A DNA stretch of 64,000 nucleotides, from NCBI RefSeq assembly GCF_003308995.1, contig NZ_QFFJ01000002.1, positions 1,054,001 through 1,118,000 on the forward strand, given 5' to 3'. The DNA comes from Chitinophaga flava (GTDB taxonomy: Bacteria; Bacteroidota; Bacteroidia; Chitinophagales; Chitinophagaceae). Positions 26,304 to 35,342 of this stretch are shown in pieces (the first letter of the stretch is position 1; each line of letters starts with the position of its first letter). A program made the position numbers and the translations under genes. The notes beneath the pieces were generated by a model, which searched no databases, was not told where the DNA came from, and worked only from the letters and a program-made list of their open reading frames with translations.

Positions 26304-27224
26304 ATGAGAAGAATATTTTTTTCCGCCCTGTTGCTCGCCGGCATCACCGGAGCGGCCAGTGCACAGGACTATCGTTTTGATCCGCCTTGGAACAAACCGC
26401 CGCAGAGCAAGGTGATGTTTACCGTGCCCGGTGTGGATAATGTGCCCGATCTGTACGGTGATATCAACGATCCGCAGCTGGTAGTATTTTTTGCAGGTAA
26501 TCAGTTTATGTGCATTGATGAGCTGCTGGAAGCTTTTAAACAACAGTATCCTGCTTATCAGCGGGTATTTGCAGAAACGCTGCCGCCGGGCATTCTGGCG
26601 CAACAGATAGAAGGCGGTTCACTCACCATCGGTAATATGCGCATCACGCTGAAGCCAGACGTATATACCGCCGGTAAAACACGCATCACCGGTATGGCCG
26701 ATCATTTCAGCAAGACCGTTACTTATGCCTACAACAAACTGGCGTTGATGGTCCCTTCCGGCAATCCGGCTAAAGTACATAGCCTGAAAGACCTGGCACG
26801 GCCTGGTGTAAGAGTGAGTATGCCTAATCCAGCCTGGGAAGGCATCGGCAAACGGATCGAAGAGGCTTATGTGAAAGCAGGCGGTGAACAGCTGAAACAA
26901 CAGATCATGGAGAAAAAGGTAAAAGACGGCACTACCTTCCTTACCCAGATCCACCATCGCCAGACACCGATGCGTATCTTATACCATCAGAGCGATGCCG
27001 CACCGGTATGGTATTCTGAAGCTTATTACCAGCAAATGATTGGTCATCCCATATCACTGGTAAACATACCCGATCAGCACAATATAACGGCTACGTATAT
27101 GGCAGGACAGCTTAAAAACGCGCCACACCAGCAGGCTGCAGCCGATTTTATGGATTTCCTTATCAGCGATACCGCCAAAAAAATATACCGGAAGTATGGT
27201 TTTAGTGTAGAGAAACCGGATTGA
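26304..27224 (+). CDS. periplasmic solute-binding protein (ModA/type 2 PBP-like)
   Basis: A 306-residue exported binding protein (signal ending ASAQ). The segments LALMVPSGNPAKVHSLKDLARPGVRVSMPNPAWEGIGKRIEEAY and the closing AADFMDFLISDTAKKIYRKYGF are characteristic of ModA-like tungstate/molybdate/sulfate binding proteins. No ABC permease or ATPase is nearby, so it may be an orphan binder or a sensor subunit. It begins 4 bases after the DsrE-like gene and ends before a strong terminator, which makes a three-gene operon. The ligand may be an oxyanion; that is inference. Confidence 0.82.
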   Translation: MRRIFFSALLLAGITGAASAQDYRFDPPWNKPPQSKVMFTVPGVDNVPDLYGDINDPQLVVFFAGNQFMCIDELLEAFKQQYPAYQRVFAETLPPGILAQQIEGGSLTIGNMRITLKPDVYTAGKTRITGMADHFSKTVTYAYNKLALMVPSGNPAKVHSLKDLARPGVRVSMPNPAWEGIGKRIEEAYVKAGGEQLKQQIMEKKVKDGTTFLTQIHHRQTPMRILYHQSDAAPVWYSEAYYQQMIGHPISLVNIPDQHNITATYMAGQLKNAPHQQAAADFMDFLISDTAKKIYRKYGFSVEKPD

Positions 27225-27250
27225 TAACAACGATAGTGATCCTAATGGAA

Positions 27251-27277
27251 AGAGGCTGCCAAAGGCAGTCTCTTTTT
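27251..27277 (+). terminator. intrinsic terminator of the cytochrome/DsrE/binding-protein operon
   Basis: Stem AGAGGCTGCC / GGCAGTCTCT (one G-T pair), loop AAA, then TTTT. It lies 27 bases after the stop of the binding-protein gene. Confidence 0.88.
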
Positions 27278-27409
27278 ATATTATGGATATTAAATGGCAG
27301 CCGGAGCCATCAATACTGCTCAGGATTTCTTATATTAGACGTACCACTTGCCCCAGTCAAACGCTGCCAGGGATGGCTTAGCATCATATTCATTATAAAT
27401 AAATCAGGA

Positions 27410-28333
27410 ATGTCTATCAGTTACACCGGTAAAATTATTCCTTCGGGCACCCCCCGCTGGCTTATGGGACAAACACTGCATACAGCGGAAAAGGAAAAGT
27501 TCAAAGGATATAAAGATAAGGGACTGGCCTGGGGTGCGGTGGATGAGAGTTTGCAGGCAGACATCGATTTTCTTGAACTATGGCCCGATGATACCAGCAC
27601 TGCCACCATACCGCCTGTGGTAGCCACTTTACCCAATCTCAAAACACTGATCATTCCCTCCTGGTTTGTACCACACCTGAAGGCCGAAGATCTGCCAGAC
27701 AGCCTTGAAGCCCTGCAGGTGGGCGTACTGAGCGATAACAAAGCCAAAGTCAACTGGAACAAGGCGCTGGTATTGCCACATATTAAAACCCTGGATCTCG
27801 GCAAAGTGATGTCTGACTTTTATGCAGCCAGCTTTCCCGGACTCACCAATACCCTCATCATCACCCTCGGTAATAAAAAGCTGGACCTTACTGAAGTCGG
27901 TAAATGCCAGCATACACAAAATCTGTTTCTTTATAAAGCAGATACCGTGGAAACACTCAGTCAGGCTGGTGCCGCTGCTTTTCACTTCGCCGGATGGATA
28001 GAAGGCAGACATGAAAACTTCAAAGGACTGAAAGGATATGAACAACTTCGCGATGCCGAAATCAGATGGAACAAAAAATTAACATCGCTCGAAGGGCTGG
28101 AACATCTGTCGGGGCTGGAACGCCTGGATATCTCCGATTGCCCTAAACTTGAACATCTGAGTCATCTGATGCAGATTAACAGCCTGCAATGGTTTCGTAT
28201 TATGAACAGCGGTAAGGCATGGACCACTTATATAGAAGATGTGAAAACAAAATTTACAGAGGAGGGGTTTGAGAAAATCCGTTTTGAGCCGGACAGGCAT
28301 CATGCGTTGCTGGAAATATCGCGTAAAGCTTAA
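27410..28333 (+). CDS. leucine-rich-repeat-like protein of unknown function
   Basis: A 307-residue cytosolic protein that I cannot name. From about residue 60 it shows irregular repeats with an LxxLxIxx rhythm (LPNLKTLIIPSWF, LPDSLEALQVGVL, HIKTLDLGKVM, LEGLEHLSGLERLDISDCPKLEHL), which suggests a divergent leucine-rich repeat solenoid. There is no signal peptide. I chose the ATG at 27410; the upstream extension would run through the preceding terminator. It stands alone, between a terminator and the ECF sigma gene promoter. It might bind a protein partner. Confidence 0.7.
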   Translation: MSISYTGKIIPSGTPRWLMGQTLHTAEKEKFKGYKDKGLAWGAVDESLQADIDFLELWPDDTSTATIPPVVATLPNLKTLIIPSWFVPHLKAEDLPDSLEALQVGVLSDNKAKVNWNKALVLPHIKTLDLGKVMSDFYAASFPGLTNTLIITLGNKKLDLTEVGKCQHTQNLFLYKADTVETLSQAGAAAFHFAGWIEGRHENFKGLKGYEQLRDAEIRWNKKLTSLEGLEHLSGLERLDISDCPKLEHLSHLMQINSLQWFRIMNSGKAWTTYIEDVKTKFTEEGFEKIRFEPDRHHALLEISRKA

Positions 28334-28360
28334 ATTATTCCTGATAACACCCACATTGCT

Positions 28361-28390
28361 TTTGTTAAAATGTTGAAAATACTAATTTTG
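28361..28390 (+). promoter_or_regulatory. vegetative promoter of the first ECF sigma gene
   Basis: -33 TTTG (28361-28364), 18 bases, then -7 TAATTTTG (28383-28390), a full match to the Bacteroidota consensus. Transcription would start near 28397, about 23 bases before the ATG at 28420. Confidence 0.7.
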
Positions 28391-28419
28391 CCAGCTGATT
28401 CCGTCAATGGCCTGTTTAA

Positions 28420-29013
28420 ATGTCTCAAGCACTTACTGAAAATACTTTGTTGAAGGGGATCCGGGATGGAGAGGAAATAGCTGTCCGGCATTTATTTGAT
28501 CTGTATTACCGTCCGCTTTGTTACTATGCCGAAAAGCTGACAGGAGATAAAGCAGAGGCGCAGGATGTCGCCGTGAATGTATTTCTGAAATTGCTTCAAA
28601 AGAAGGCAGATTTTGAGCATCTGTATGAAATCAGAGCGTTTCTTTATGTAGCTGCACGAAACGCCTGTATTGATATTTATCGTCAAAAGAAACGCCACGA
28701 ACGTTCCCTGGAAGAGATACAATACCTGCTTCCCCCTGAAAATGATAAAGATGATCTCGACCTGATTGATACGAAGATCATGCAGCGGCTTTTCCAGGAG
28801 ATAGAATCCCTTCCTCCTCAATGCAGTAAAGTATTCAAGCTGCTTTTCCTGAATAAGCTGGATACCAGGGAAATTGCCCGTCAAATGCGAATCAGCCCCA
28901 AAACAGTACTAAACCAAAAAGCCAAGGCCATTCGTCTGCTCCGCGTTGCCTTGTTAAAAGGGGGATCACTGGTCGCCATTCTACGGGCAGCCGTTGGTCA
29001 TGTAATGAATTGA
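28420..29013 (+). CDS. ECF sigma factor (SusCD-locus type)
   Basis: A 197-residue sigma-70 family factor. Region 2 (about residues 22-90) has LFDLYYRPLCYYAEKLTGDKAEAQDVAVNVF and the DNA-melting segment IRAFLYVAARNACIDIYRQ; region 4 (about 130-180) has LPPQCSKVFKLLFLNKLDTREIARQMRISPKTVLNQ with the helix-turn-helix. It should direct polymerase to the SusCD genes when released by the FecR-type anti-sigma encoded 130 bases downstream. The C-terminal tail is hydrophobic. Confidence 0.93.
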   Translation: MSQALTENTLLKGIRDGEEIAVRHLFDLYYRPLCYYAEKLTGDKAEAQDVAVNVFLKLLQKKADFEHLYEIRAFLYVAARNACIDIYRQKKRHERSLEEIQYLLPPENDKDDLDLIDTKIMQRLFQEIESLPPQCSKVFKLLFLNKLDTREIARQMRISPKTVLNQKAKAIRLLRVALLKGGSLVAILRAAVGHVMN

Positions 29014-29143
29014 TTTACACTAATATTTATTTTTTTAAAAAAAACTACCGAATGGCGTAGGCAAAATACGCGACTGTTCGTGTATATACCTGGATGCGCC
29101 CGAAGGACATCTTTCATTATTAATTTTTTGCAGCAATTGTATA

Positions 29144-30334
29144 ATGAGTGAATTTATTAACCGAATAGCAGAACTGATCACCAGGCATCTCGAAGGGAAA
29201 CTGACCGCAGAGGAGGAAGAAGAGCTACAGGCGTGGATTTCCAGGTCAGATGAGGCGCGTGCTTTTTTTGAGCGGGTGAATGAAGAAGCGTATCTGTCGC
29301 GGCAACTGGAACGGCTATACGCCTTTGATAATGAAGAGGGTTGGGAAAAGCTGAAAGAAAAATATCCTTTAAAAGAAATGCCGGTGGAGCCGGTGGTGAA
29401 AAGGTTGGTGCCCTGGTTGAGGCCTGCGGCAGCAGCGGCCATATTGCTGGCAGTGGTAGCTGGTGCCTGGTTTTGGGCACCACGGAGCAATAAAATGCAA
29501 TCGGCGCAAACAATGGTAAAGAGCAACGGGATAAGTGCACCCGGTAAAAGCCGGGCCAGCATCATATTAGCCAACGGAGATATTGTTTACCTGGATAGTT
29601 TATCGCAGCGGGCCACAATACAGCAAGCCGGAACGGGCCTGGTTAAACTGGCCGATGACCAGTTGGCCTGTACAGCGGAAGCCAATGGCTCAACTTCAGC
29701 GTATACGTATAATACGCTGGTGAATCCGCGCGGCAGCAAGGTCATCAATCTTACGCTCAGCGATGGCACCAGGGTTTGGCTCAATAATGAATCGTCTATA
29801 CGTTTTCCGGTCCGCTTTTCAAGCCAGGAACGAACCGTAGAAGTAACAGGAGAAGCCTATTTCGAAGTAGCACAACAAGCAACGAAACCTTTCAAAGTAA
29901 AACATGCCGATTGGGAAGTGCAGGTATTAGGTACCCACTTCAACATTAATAGTTATAGCGATGAATCAGCCGCTAAAGTAACGCTGCTGGAAGGCATGGT
30001 AAAAGTGACGAAAAAAGAGGCCTCCGGCATTATCAGGCCGGGCCAGCAGGCATGGGTTTCCTCAGCGATAACGGTGCAGCCTGCAGCAGATACCGAGGCG
30101 GTGATGGCCTGGAAGAATGGGGAATTTATACTGGATGGAATGGACCTGAAAAGCCTGATGCGGCAGGTTGCCCGCTGGTACGATGTGGAGGTTGTTTATA
30201 CCGGAGCAGTGGAAAAAAGAGCGTTCGGAGGCTCGTTGGACCGGGACCTGGCACTTCCGAGAGTAGTGCAGGCCTTGCAGGAGAACGGGGTGAAATGTCG
30301 TCTGGAAGGGCGTCAGTTAATTATCGGAAACTAA
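29144..30334 (+). CDS. FecR family anti-sigma factor
   Basis: A 396-residue inner-membrane regulator. The cytosolic N-terminal part (residues 1-85) should hold the sigma factor, a membrane segment lies near residues 92-112 (AAAAAILLAVVAGAWFW), the periplasmic FecR domain covers roughly 125-300 (RGSKVINLTLSDGTRVWLNNES, VEVTGEAYFEVA), and a DUF4974-type end domain follows (FILDGMDLKSLMRQVARWYDVEVVY). The end domain should contact the STN domain of the SusC transporter encoded next. The gap to susC carries a predicted antisense RNA. Confidence 0.92.
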   Translation: MSEFINRIAELITRHLEGKLTAEEEEELQAWISRSDEARAFFERVNEEAYLSRQLERLYAFDNEEGWEKLKEKYPLKEMPVEPVVKRLVPWLRPAAAAAILLAVVAGAWFWAPRSNKMQSAQTMVKSNGISAPGKSRASIILANGDIVYLDSLSQRATIQQAGTGLVKLADDQLACTAEANGSTSAYTYNTLVNPRGSKVINLTLSDGTRVWLNNESSIRFPVRFSSQERTVEVTGEAYFEVAQQATKPFKVKHADWEVQVLGTHFNINSYSDESAAKVTLLEGMVKVTKKEASGIIRPGQQAWVSSAITVQPAADTEAVMAWKNGEFILDGMDLKSLMRQVARWYDVEVVYTGAVEKRAFGGSLDRDLALPRVVQALQENGVKCRLEGRQLIIGN

Positions 30335-30356
30335 GGAAGTACTGTTGTAGTAGCTC

Positions 30357-30450
30357 AAAAAAAACTGAGTCCCGTTGCGAGCGGGACCCAGCGGTAATTT
30401 GAGTTACATGATATAACAATTGTTGGAACTGCCATTTTATTAACTCAAAA
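30357..30450 (-). ncRNA. predicted antisense RNA opposite the susC leader (locus 1)
   Basis: On the minus strand a -7 box TACCTTTG (complement of 30464-30457) starts exactly opposite the A of the susC ATG. Transcription from it would begin near 30450 and end at a strong intrinsic terminator: a 27-nt hairpin (30365-30391), outer stem 3 bp, an A-C mismatch, inner stem GTCCCG/CGGGAC and a 7-nt loop, followed on the minus strand by T8 (30364-30357). The RNA would be about 95 nt and pair with the whole susC leader. The motif also covers the AAAGG before the ATG, so it could partly be a ribosome site. No -33 element is evident. The same arrangement exists at 56930-57028. Confidence 0.5.
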
Positions 30451-30463
30451 TCTACACAAAGGT

Positions 30464-33400
30464 ATGCAAAAGAATCTTTGCGGTTTTCTGTTGCCCAAAC
30501 AGAAGCTGTCAACCAAAATTCTTAGGGTAATGAAGCTTACTGTCACTCTTTTATTAGTTGCCTGTATGCAGGTAAGCGCTACGGTATACGCGCAAAAGAT
30601 CACTTTGTCGGTCAAAAATGCCACGCTCAAACAGGTATTTAATCAGATCAAAAAACAAACGGGGTTTTCATTCCTTTGGGATGAAAAGATACTGAAAAGC
30701 TCTCCTATACTAAGTATAGACGTAAAAAACGTATCCATTGAAGAAGCGATGGATATGTGCCTGAAAGGTCAGCCGCTTACATACAGTATTGATCAGAACC
30801 TGGTGGTGGTAAAGACCAGGCCACCCGGAGTCGTCAAGCCACCGGAGGACACTTATATTTCCAGGCCTTTGGTAAAGCTCACTGGTCAGGTTCTTTCAGA
30901 TGGTAACAAACCTTTGCCCGGAGCTACCGTAGGTATAAAGGGAACCGGGGTTGGTACTGCCACAGATGAGCATGGCCGGTTTTCGCTGGACGCTCCCGGG
31001 AGCAGCGGCGTGCTGGTAATCTCTTATCTTGGTTTTATTACGCAGGAGGTACCTTTTTCAAAAGCGGAAGACCTGCACATTGTATTGAAACAGGCAGAAA
31101 AAAAGATCAACGAAGTCGTGATCACCACTGGTATCTTCACCCGTAAGAAAGAAAGCTTTACCGGGGCGGCCACGACTGTTACAGCGGAACAACTGGCCAC
31201 ATTTGGCAACCGCAATCTCATCACTTCCCTGCGTAACATCGACCCTTCCTTTAACATCGTGGAAAGTAACGCTTTCGGCTCCAATCCCAACCGGATGCCG
31301 GAAATACAGATCCGCGGCAATTCCAGCCTCCCTAACGTAAATGAACTGCAGGACCAGACACGTGTAGGCATGAATACTCCGCTGGTGATCCTCGATGGCT
31401 TTGAGTCGACGCTGCAAAAAATGCTGGACATCAACCAGAATGAAGTAGAGTCCATCACCCTGCTGAAAGATGCCTCTGCTACAGCGATCTATGGTTCCCG
31501 CGGCGCCAACGGTGTCATCGTCATCAAGACCAGGGCGCCACAACCAGGCAAAATGCGCCTGTCTTACCGCGGAGACCTCAACGTGGAAATCCCCGATCTC
31601 ACTGCTTATCACGTATTGAAGGCCCGGCAGAAACTGGACCTTGAATACAAAACCGGGTTGTATGATAATGTCCGCGCAGAATATGATGTACCACTAAAAC
31701 AATATTACAATTATCTGATGAGTGAAATAAACCGCGGCGTGGAAACGGATTGGCTCTCCCAACCCCTGCGCACCGGTATCGGGCAACGCCACAATGTGCG
31801 CATGGAAGGAGGCGACAATACTTTCAGGTATTCTATGTCGGCCCAGCTGAACGATATACAGGGTGTGATGAAAGGCTCATCCCGCCGGACTTTCAACGGT
31901 ACGATCAATCTGAGTTATTACTATAGGAATATACGTTTTACCAATAACCTGATCATTGGTCTCGGGGAAAGCCATGAATCACCTTATGGTGAATTCTCTG
32001 ATTATGTGCAGATGAACCCTTACTGGGCGCCGTATGATGAAAAAGGCCGTGTCAGAAAGCTGTTGGGCGATCCAGGCTCCGACATTTATAAGAAGCGCTG
32101 GGATCCATTACCCGTTAACCCGCTGTACAACGCCACCCTGAACACTTTTCAGAAAAATAAAACCACAGACATCACCAATAATCTTTCTGTGGAATGGAAC
32201 CTGCATCCGGATCTCGTATTCCGCGGGAGACTAGGACTGACGAAACTCAACTCAGACTCAGACTACTTCCGTCCGGCCGATCACACTGCTTTTGCAACCA
32301 TGGAGAATATCCTCCGCAGAGGATCTTACCAGTATGGTGTGAATAAGGGGTTCAGGTATGATGCAAGCCTTAACCTCAGTTATACACACCAGTTTGACAA
32401 ACATGCCGTGTTCATGGGACTGGACTATAACATTCGTGAAGCAAAAAGCTCCGGCTATAGTTTTCTGGCAGAGGGATTTACCAATCCTAATTTTGACTTT
32501 ATCTCCATGGCGCTGCAATATGCACAAGGTGGTAAACCTGCCGGCGCAGAAAGTTTAACAAGAGCTGTTGGCATGACCGGAAGTATGAACTATACCTATG
32601 ATGAGCGGTATTATGTAGACGCTTCGTTGCGCGCCGATGGCGCTTCCCAGTTCGGACGGCTCAACCGCTTTGCGCCCTTCTGGTCATTGGGGCTCGGCTG
32701 GAACCTGCATAAAGAGCGGTTCTTCAGTGATATACGTTTCATCAACCGCCTCAAACTGCGGGGATCTATGGGGATCACCGGTTCACAGAACTTCAATGCC
32801 TACCAGGCGCTGTCTACCTATCAGTATTACACAGACGACCGGTATTTCAGCTGGACAGGCGCTTACCTGATGGGACTTGGCAATGATGCGTTGAAATGGC
32901 AACAGAAAATGAATTATGATATCGGTCTGGAAGCAGAACTCTTTGACCGCCGGTTATCGCTCGTGGCCGACTATTATACCGAAACTACCAATGGCATGAT
33001 ATCTTCCGTAAATCTGCCCGCCTCCAATGGTTTCCCCAGTTATATCGAGAACATAGGGAAGCTGCAGAACCGTGGCGTAGAAATCAAAGCCACCGCTTCC
33101 CTTATCCGTAAGGCGAAAGAGAGATTTAGCTGGAGCGTAAGTGGTGCATTGGTACATAACGTGAACAAGATCGTACAGATATCTGATGCATTAAAAGCCG
33201 CGCAAAAAACAGCAGAGAATGCAGCCGGTGCAGTTCCGGGAGTCCTTTATAAAGAAGGTTATTCTTCCAATACTATCTGGGTAGTGCCTTCGCTGGGAAT
33301 AGATCCCAGCACCGGCAAGGAGTTGTATATGGACAGAAACGGGCAACCGACATCTGCCTGGAACTCGTTGGACCTGCGCGCTTGTGGTATCAGCGAACCG

Positions 33401-33847
33401 GCTTACTTCGGCAATTTCAGCACCATGGTACGGTACAAGGATTTTTCCATGAACCTGGTATTCGGCTACCGCTTTGGGGGCCAGTTGTATAACCAAACGC
33501 TTATCAATAAAGTGGAAAATGCGGATTACCGCTATAACGTGGACACACGTGTATACGACAGCCGTTGGCAACAGCCGGGCGATATCGCCGCTTTCAAGGG
33601 CCTGATGGTCACCACGCCTACCAACAGAACTTCCCGCTTTGTGCAGAACGAAAGTACACTCACCATGCAGAATGTCAACTTCCAGTACGATTGGCGGAAC
33701 GGGTTTGTAAAGAAACTGAAAATGTCCTCCCTCTCCCTCTCAGCAAATATGGCAGATGTTTTTTACCTGTCTACTGTTAGCCGCGAAAGAGGTACCAGTT
33801 ATCCGTTCTCCAGACAAGCATCGTTAACCGTCACTGCATTGTTCTAA
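30464..33847 (+). CDS. SusC/RagA-type TonB-dependent outer-membrane transporter with STN domain
   Basis: A 1127-residue outer-membrane transporter. The signal peptide ends near YAQ (residue 44). A STN (secretin/TonB N-terminal) domain at about 50-115 (TLKQVFNQIKKQTGFSFLWDEK) marks it as a signal-relaying transporter that talks to FecR. A carboxypeptidase-like domain follows (about 135-215, GQVLSDGNKPLPGATVGIKG), then the plug (LITSLRNIDPSFNIVE, DASATAIYGSRGANGVIVI) and the barrel ending in SLTVTALF. With SusD it imports an oligomeric nutrient; the substrate is unknown as no glycoside hydrolase is in this locus. Confidence 0.95.
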   Translation: MQKNLCGFLLPKQKLSTKILRVMKLTVTLLLVACMQVSATVYAQKITLSVKNATLKQVFNQIKKQTGFSFLWDEKILKSSPILSIDVKNVSIEEAMDMCLKGQPLTYSIDQNLVVVKTRPPGVVKPPEDTYISRPLVKLTGQVLSDGNKPLPGATVGIKGTGVGTATDEHGRFSLDAPGSSGVLVISYLGFITQEVPFSKAEDLHIVLKQAEKKINEVVITTGIFTRKKESFTGAATTVTAEQLATFGNRNLITSLRNIDPSFNIVESNAFGSNPNRMPEIQIRGNSSLPNVNELQDQTRVGMNTPLVILDGFESTLQKMLDINQNEVESITLLKDASATAIYGSRGANGVIVIKTRAPQPGKMRLSYRGDLNVEIPDLTAYHVLKARQKLDLEYKTGLYDNVRAEYDVPLKQYYNYLMSEINRGVETDWLSQPLRTGIGQRHNVRMEGGDNTFRYSMSAQLNDIQGVMKGSSRRTFNGTINLSYYYRNIRFTNNLIIGLGESHESPYGEFSDYVQMNPYWAPYDEKGRVRKLLGDPGSDIYKKRWDPLPVNPLYNATLNTFQKNKTTDITNNLSVEWNLHPDLVFRGRLGLTKLNSDSDYFRPADHTAFATMENILRRGSYQYGVNKGFRYDASLNLSYTHQFDKHAVFMGLDYNIREAKSSGYSFLAEGFTNPNFDFISMALQYAQGGKPAGAESLTRAVGMTGSMNYTYDERYYVDASLRADGASQFGRLNRFAPFWSLGLGWNLHKERFFSDIRFINRLKLRGSMGITGSQNFNAYQALSTYQYYTDDRYFSWTGAYLMGLGNDALKWQQKMNYDIGLEAELFDRRLSLVADYYTETTNGMISSVNLPASNGFPSYIENIGKLQNRGVEIKATASLIRKAKERFSWSVSGALVHNVNKIVQISDALKAAQKTAENAAGAVPGVLYKEGYSSNTIWVVPSLGIDPSTGKELYMDRNGQPTSAWNSLDLRACGISEPAYFGNFSTMVRYKDFSMNLVFGYRFGGQLYNQTLINKVENADYRYNVDTRVYDSRWQQPGDIAAFKGLMVTTPTNRTSRFVQNESTLTMQNVNFQYDWRNGFVKKLKMSSLSLSANMADVFYLSTVSRERGTSYPFSRQASLTVTALF

Positions 33848-33864
33848 TACAAAAACAACATCAT

Positions 33865-35328
33865 ATGTCAACGATAAAATATTGGGCCACGGGATTACTG
33901 GGGCTGACCCTTTGCTTCACTACTTCCTGTAAGAAATGGCTCACCGTACAACCTCGTACACAAATGCCGGCGGATATGCTTTTCACTACTGAGAGCGGCT
34001 TTCAGGATGCGCTGACCGGTGTGTATATCCAGATGAAGGCTGCTAGCGCATATGGTCAGCAAATGACCTTTGGCACCATCGAAAACCTGACCTCTTCGTG
34101 GGATGTAACCACCAATACCACTGAGCAGCGCCTCGGATTGTTCAATTACGCGGATGATGGCGCACAGCGTGCACTGGCAGCCATGTACGGACAGGAATAC
34201 AAGATCATTGCCAGTATCAACGCTATTCTTGCACAGGTAGATGAGCACAGGGATGTATTTTCCGATGAAGGCGCCTACGCCATGATGAAAGGTGAATGCC
34301 TCGCCCTCCGCGCTTATTGCCATCTGGACTTACTACGGTTGTTTGGGCCGGTGCCGGGGAATATTCAAAGCGGTACCGTATTGCCTTATGTGAAAATACT
34401 TTCCAAGGCACCCAATCAGCAGATACCCTATGAACAGTACCGTACAGCATTACTGCAAGACCTCCAGGAAGCGGCCGCGCTGCAAAAGCAGGTAGATCCC
34501 TTTACACATTATTCCATAGCGGACTTGTCCAAACCCAACAATAGTTCCTCAAACTTCAGAACAGAAAATACTTACGCCGCTTATCGTTTCCTCCGTATGA
34601 ACTACTATGCGGTGAAGGCGCTGCAAGCCCGCGCCTATCTGTGGTTCCAGGATAAAACATCTGCCTATGCCTGTGCAAAGGAAGTGATAACCGCGAAGGA
34701 TGCTGACGGCGGTGCAAAATTCCGCCTGGGGACGTTTGCTGATATGTCTGCCGGTAACCTGAATCTCCCGGTAGAACAGATTTTCGGATTGTATGATTTT
34801 CAGCTGGGGAACAAATACCAGGATCAGTTTCTATCAGGCAATCTGAAAAAAGGTAGTAGCGCCACCACGGTAACCAGTCAGCTGTATGGTAATACGGGAA
34901 CGGATATACGGGAATCCAGCCTGTGGGAAATGATTACCCTCGCGAGTAGCAGCAGGTGTTATATCCTGAAAAAATACAAAGGAAGCCTCAGCGCCGTAAG
35001 TGGCGCCATCGGACCTTTTCAGATCCCCATGCTACGGGTCAGCGAAATGTATCTGATAGCAGCGGAAACGGCTCCGGCGCAGGAGGCACAGCAGTATTGG
35101 AGCGATTTCCGTACCGCACGCAATATCACTGTAACTACATTGTCCGCCGATCCCGCACAGGTACAGCTGGAATTGGTGAAAGAATACAGGAAAGAATTTT
35201 TTGCGGAAGGACAGGCATTCTTCGCCTACAAACGTATCAATGCGCCCAAAGCCAGCTTCCTGTGGGCACCATCAGCTGCCACCGTCAACTACCTGATTCC
35301 GCTACCTCAAACAGAATTCATTCAATAA
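33865..35328 (+). CDS. SusD/RagB family nutrient-binding lipoprotein
   Basis: A 487-residue surface lipoprotein. Signal peptide with lipobox ending TTSCKKW (Cys at about 22), then the typical SusD N-terminus VQPRTQMPADMLFTTESGFQDALTGVYIQM and helical repeats (GECLALRAYCHLDLLRLFGPVP). It caps the SusC barrel and binds the substrate. It starts 17 bases after susC. It is shorter than many SusD proteins and its C-terminus (LIPLPQTEFIQ) stops early, just after the usual PLPQ-E motif. Confidence 0.93.
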   Translation: MSTIKYWATGLLGLTLCFTTSCKKWLTVQPRTQMPADMLFTTESGFQDALTGVYIQMKAASAYGQQMTFGTIENLTSSWDVTTNTTEQRLGLFNYADDGAQRALAAMYGQEYKIIASINAILAQVDEHRDVFSDEGAYAMMKGECLALRAYCHLDLLRLFGPVPGNIQSGTVLPYVKILSKAPNQQIPYEQYRTALLQDLQEAAALQKQVDPFTHYSIADLSKPNNSSSNFRTENTYAAYRFLRMNYYAVKALQARAYLWFQDKTSAYACAKEVITAKDADGGAKFRLGTFADMSAGNLNLPVEQIFGLYDFQLGNKYQDQFLSGNLKKGSSATTVTSQLYGNTGTDIRESSLWEMITLASSSRCYILKKYKGSLSAVSGAIGPFQIPMLRVSEMYLIAAETAPAQEAQQYWSDFRTARNITVTTLSADPAQVQLELVKEYRKEFFAEGQAFFAYKRINAPKASFLWAPSAATVNYLIPLPQTEFIQ

Positions 35329-35342
35329 TACAAGCGTAAAGC

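Noticed and set aside
30352..30403. Reading the FecR-SusC hairpin as a sense-strand terminator or attenuator of susC.
   Set aside because: In the sense direction the hairpin is followed by CGGTAATTTGAG and not by a T-run; the homopolymer is an A-run before it. The antisense reading fits an intrinsic terminator much better, although an extra sense stem CTCAAA/TTTGAG is possible.
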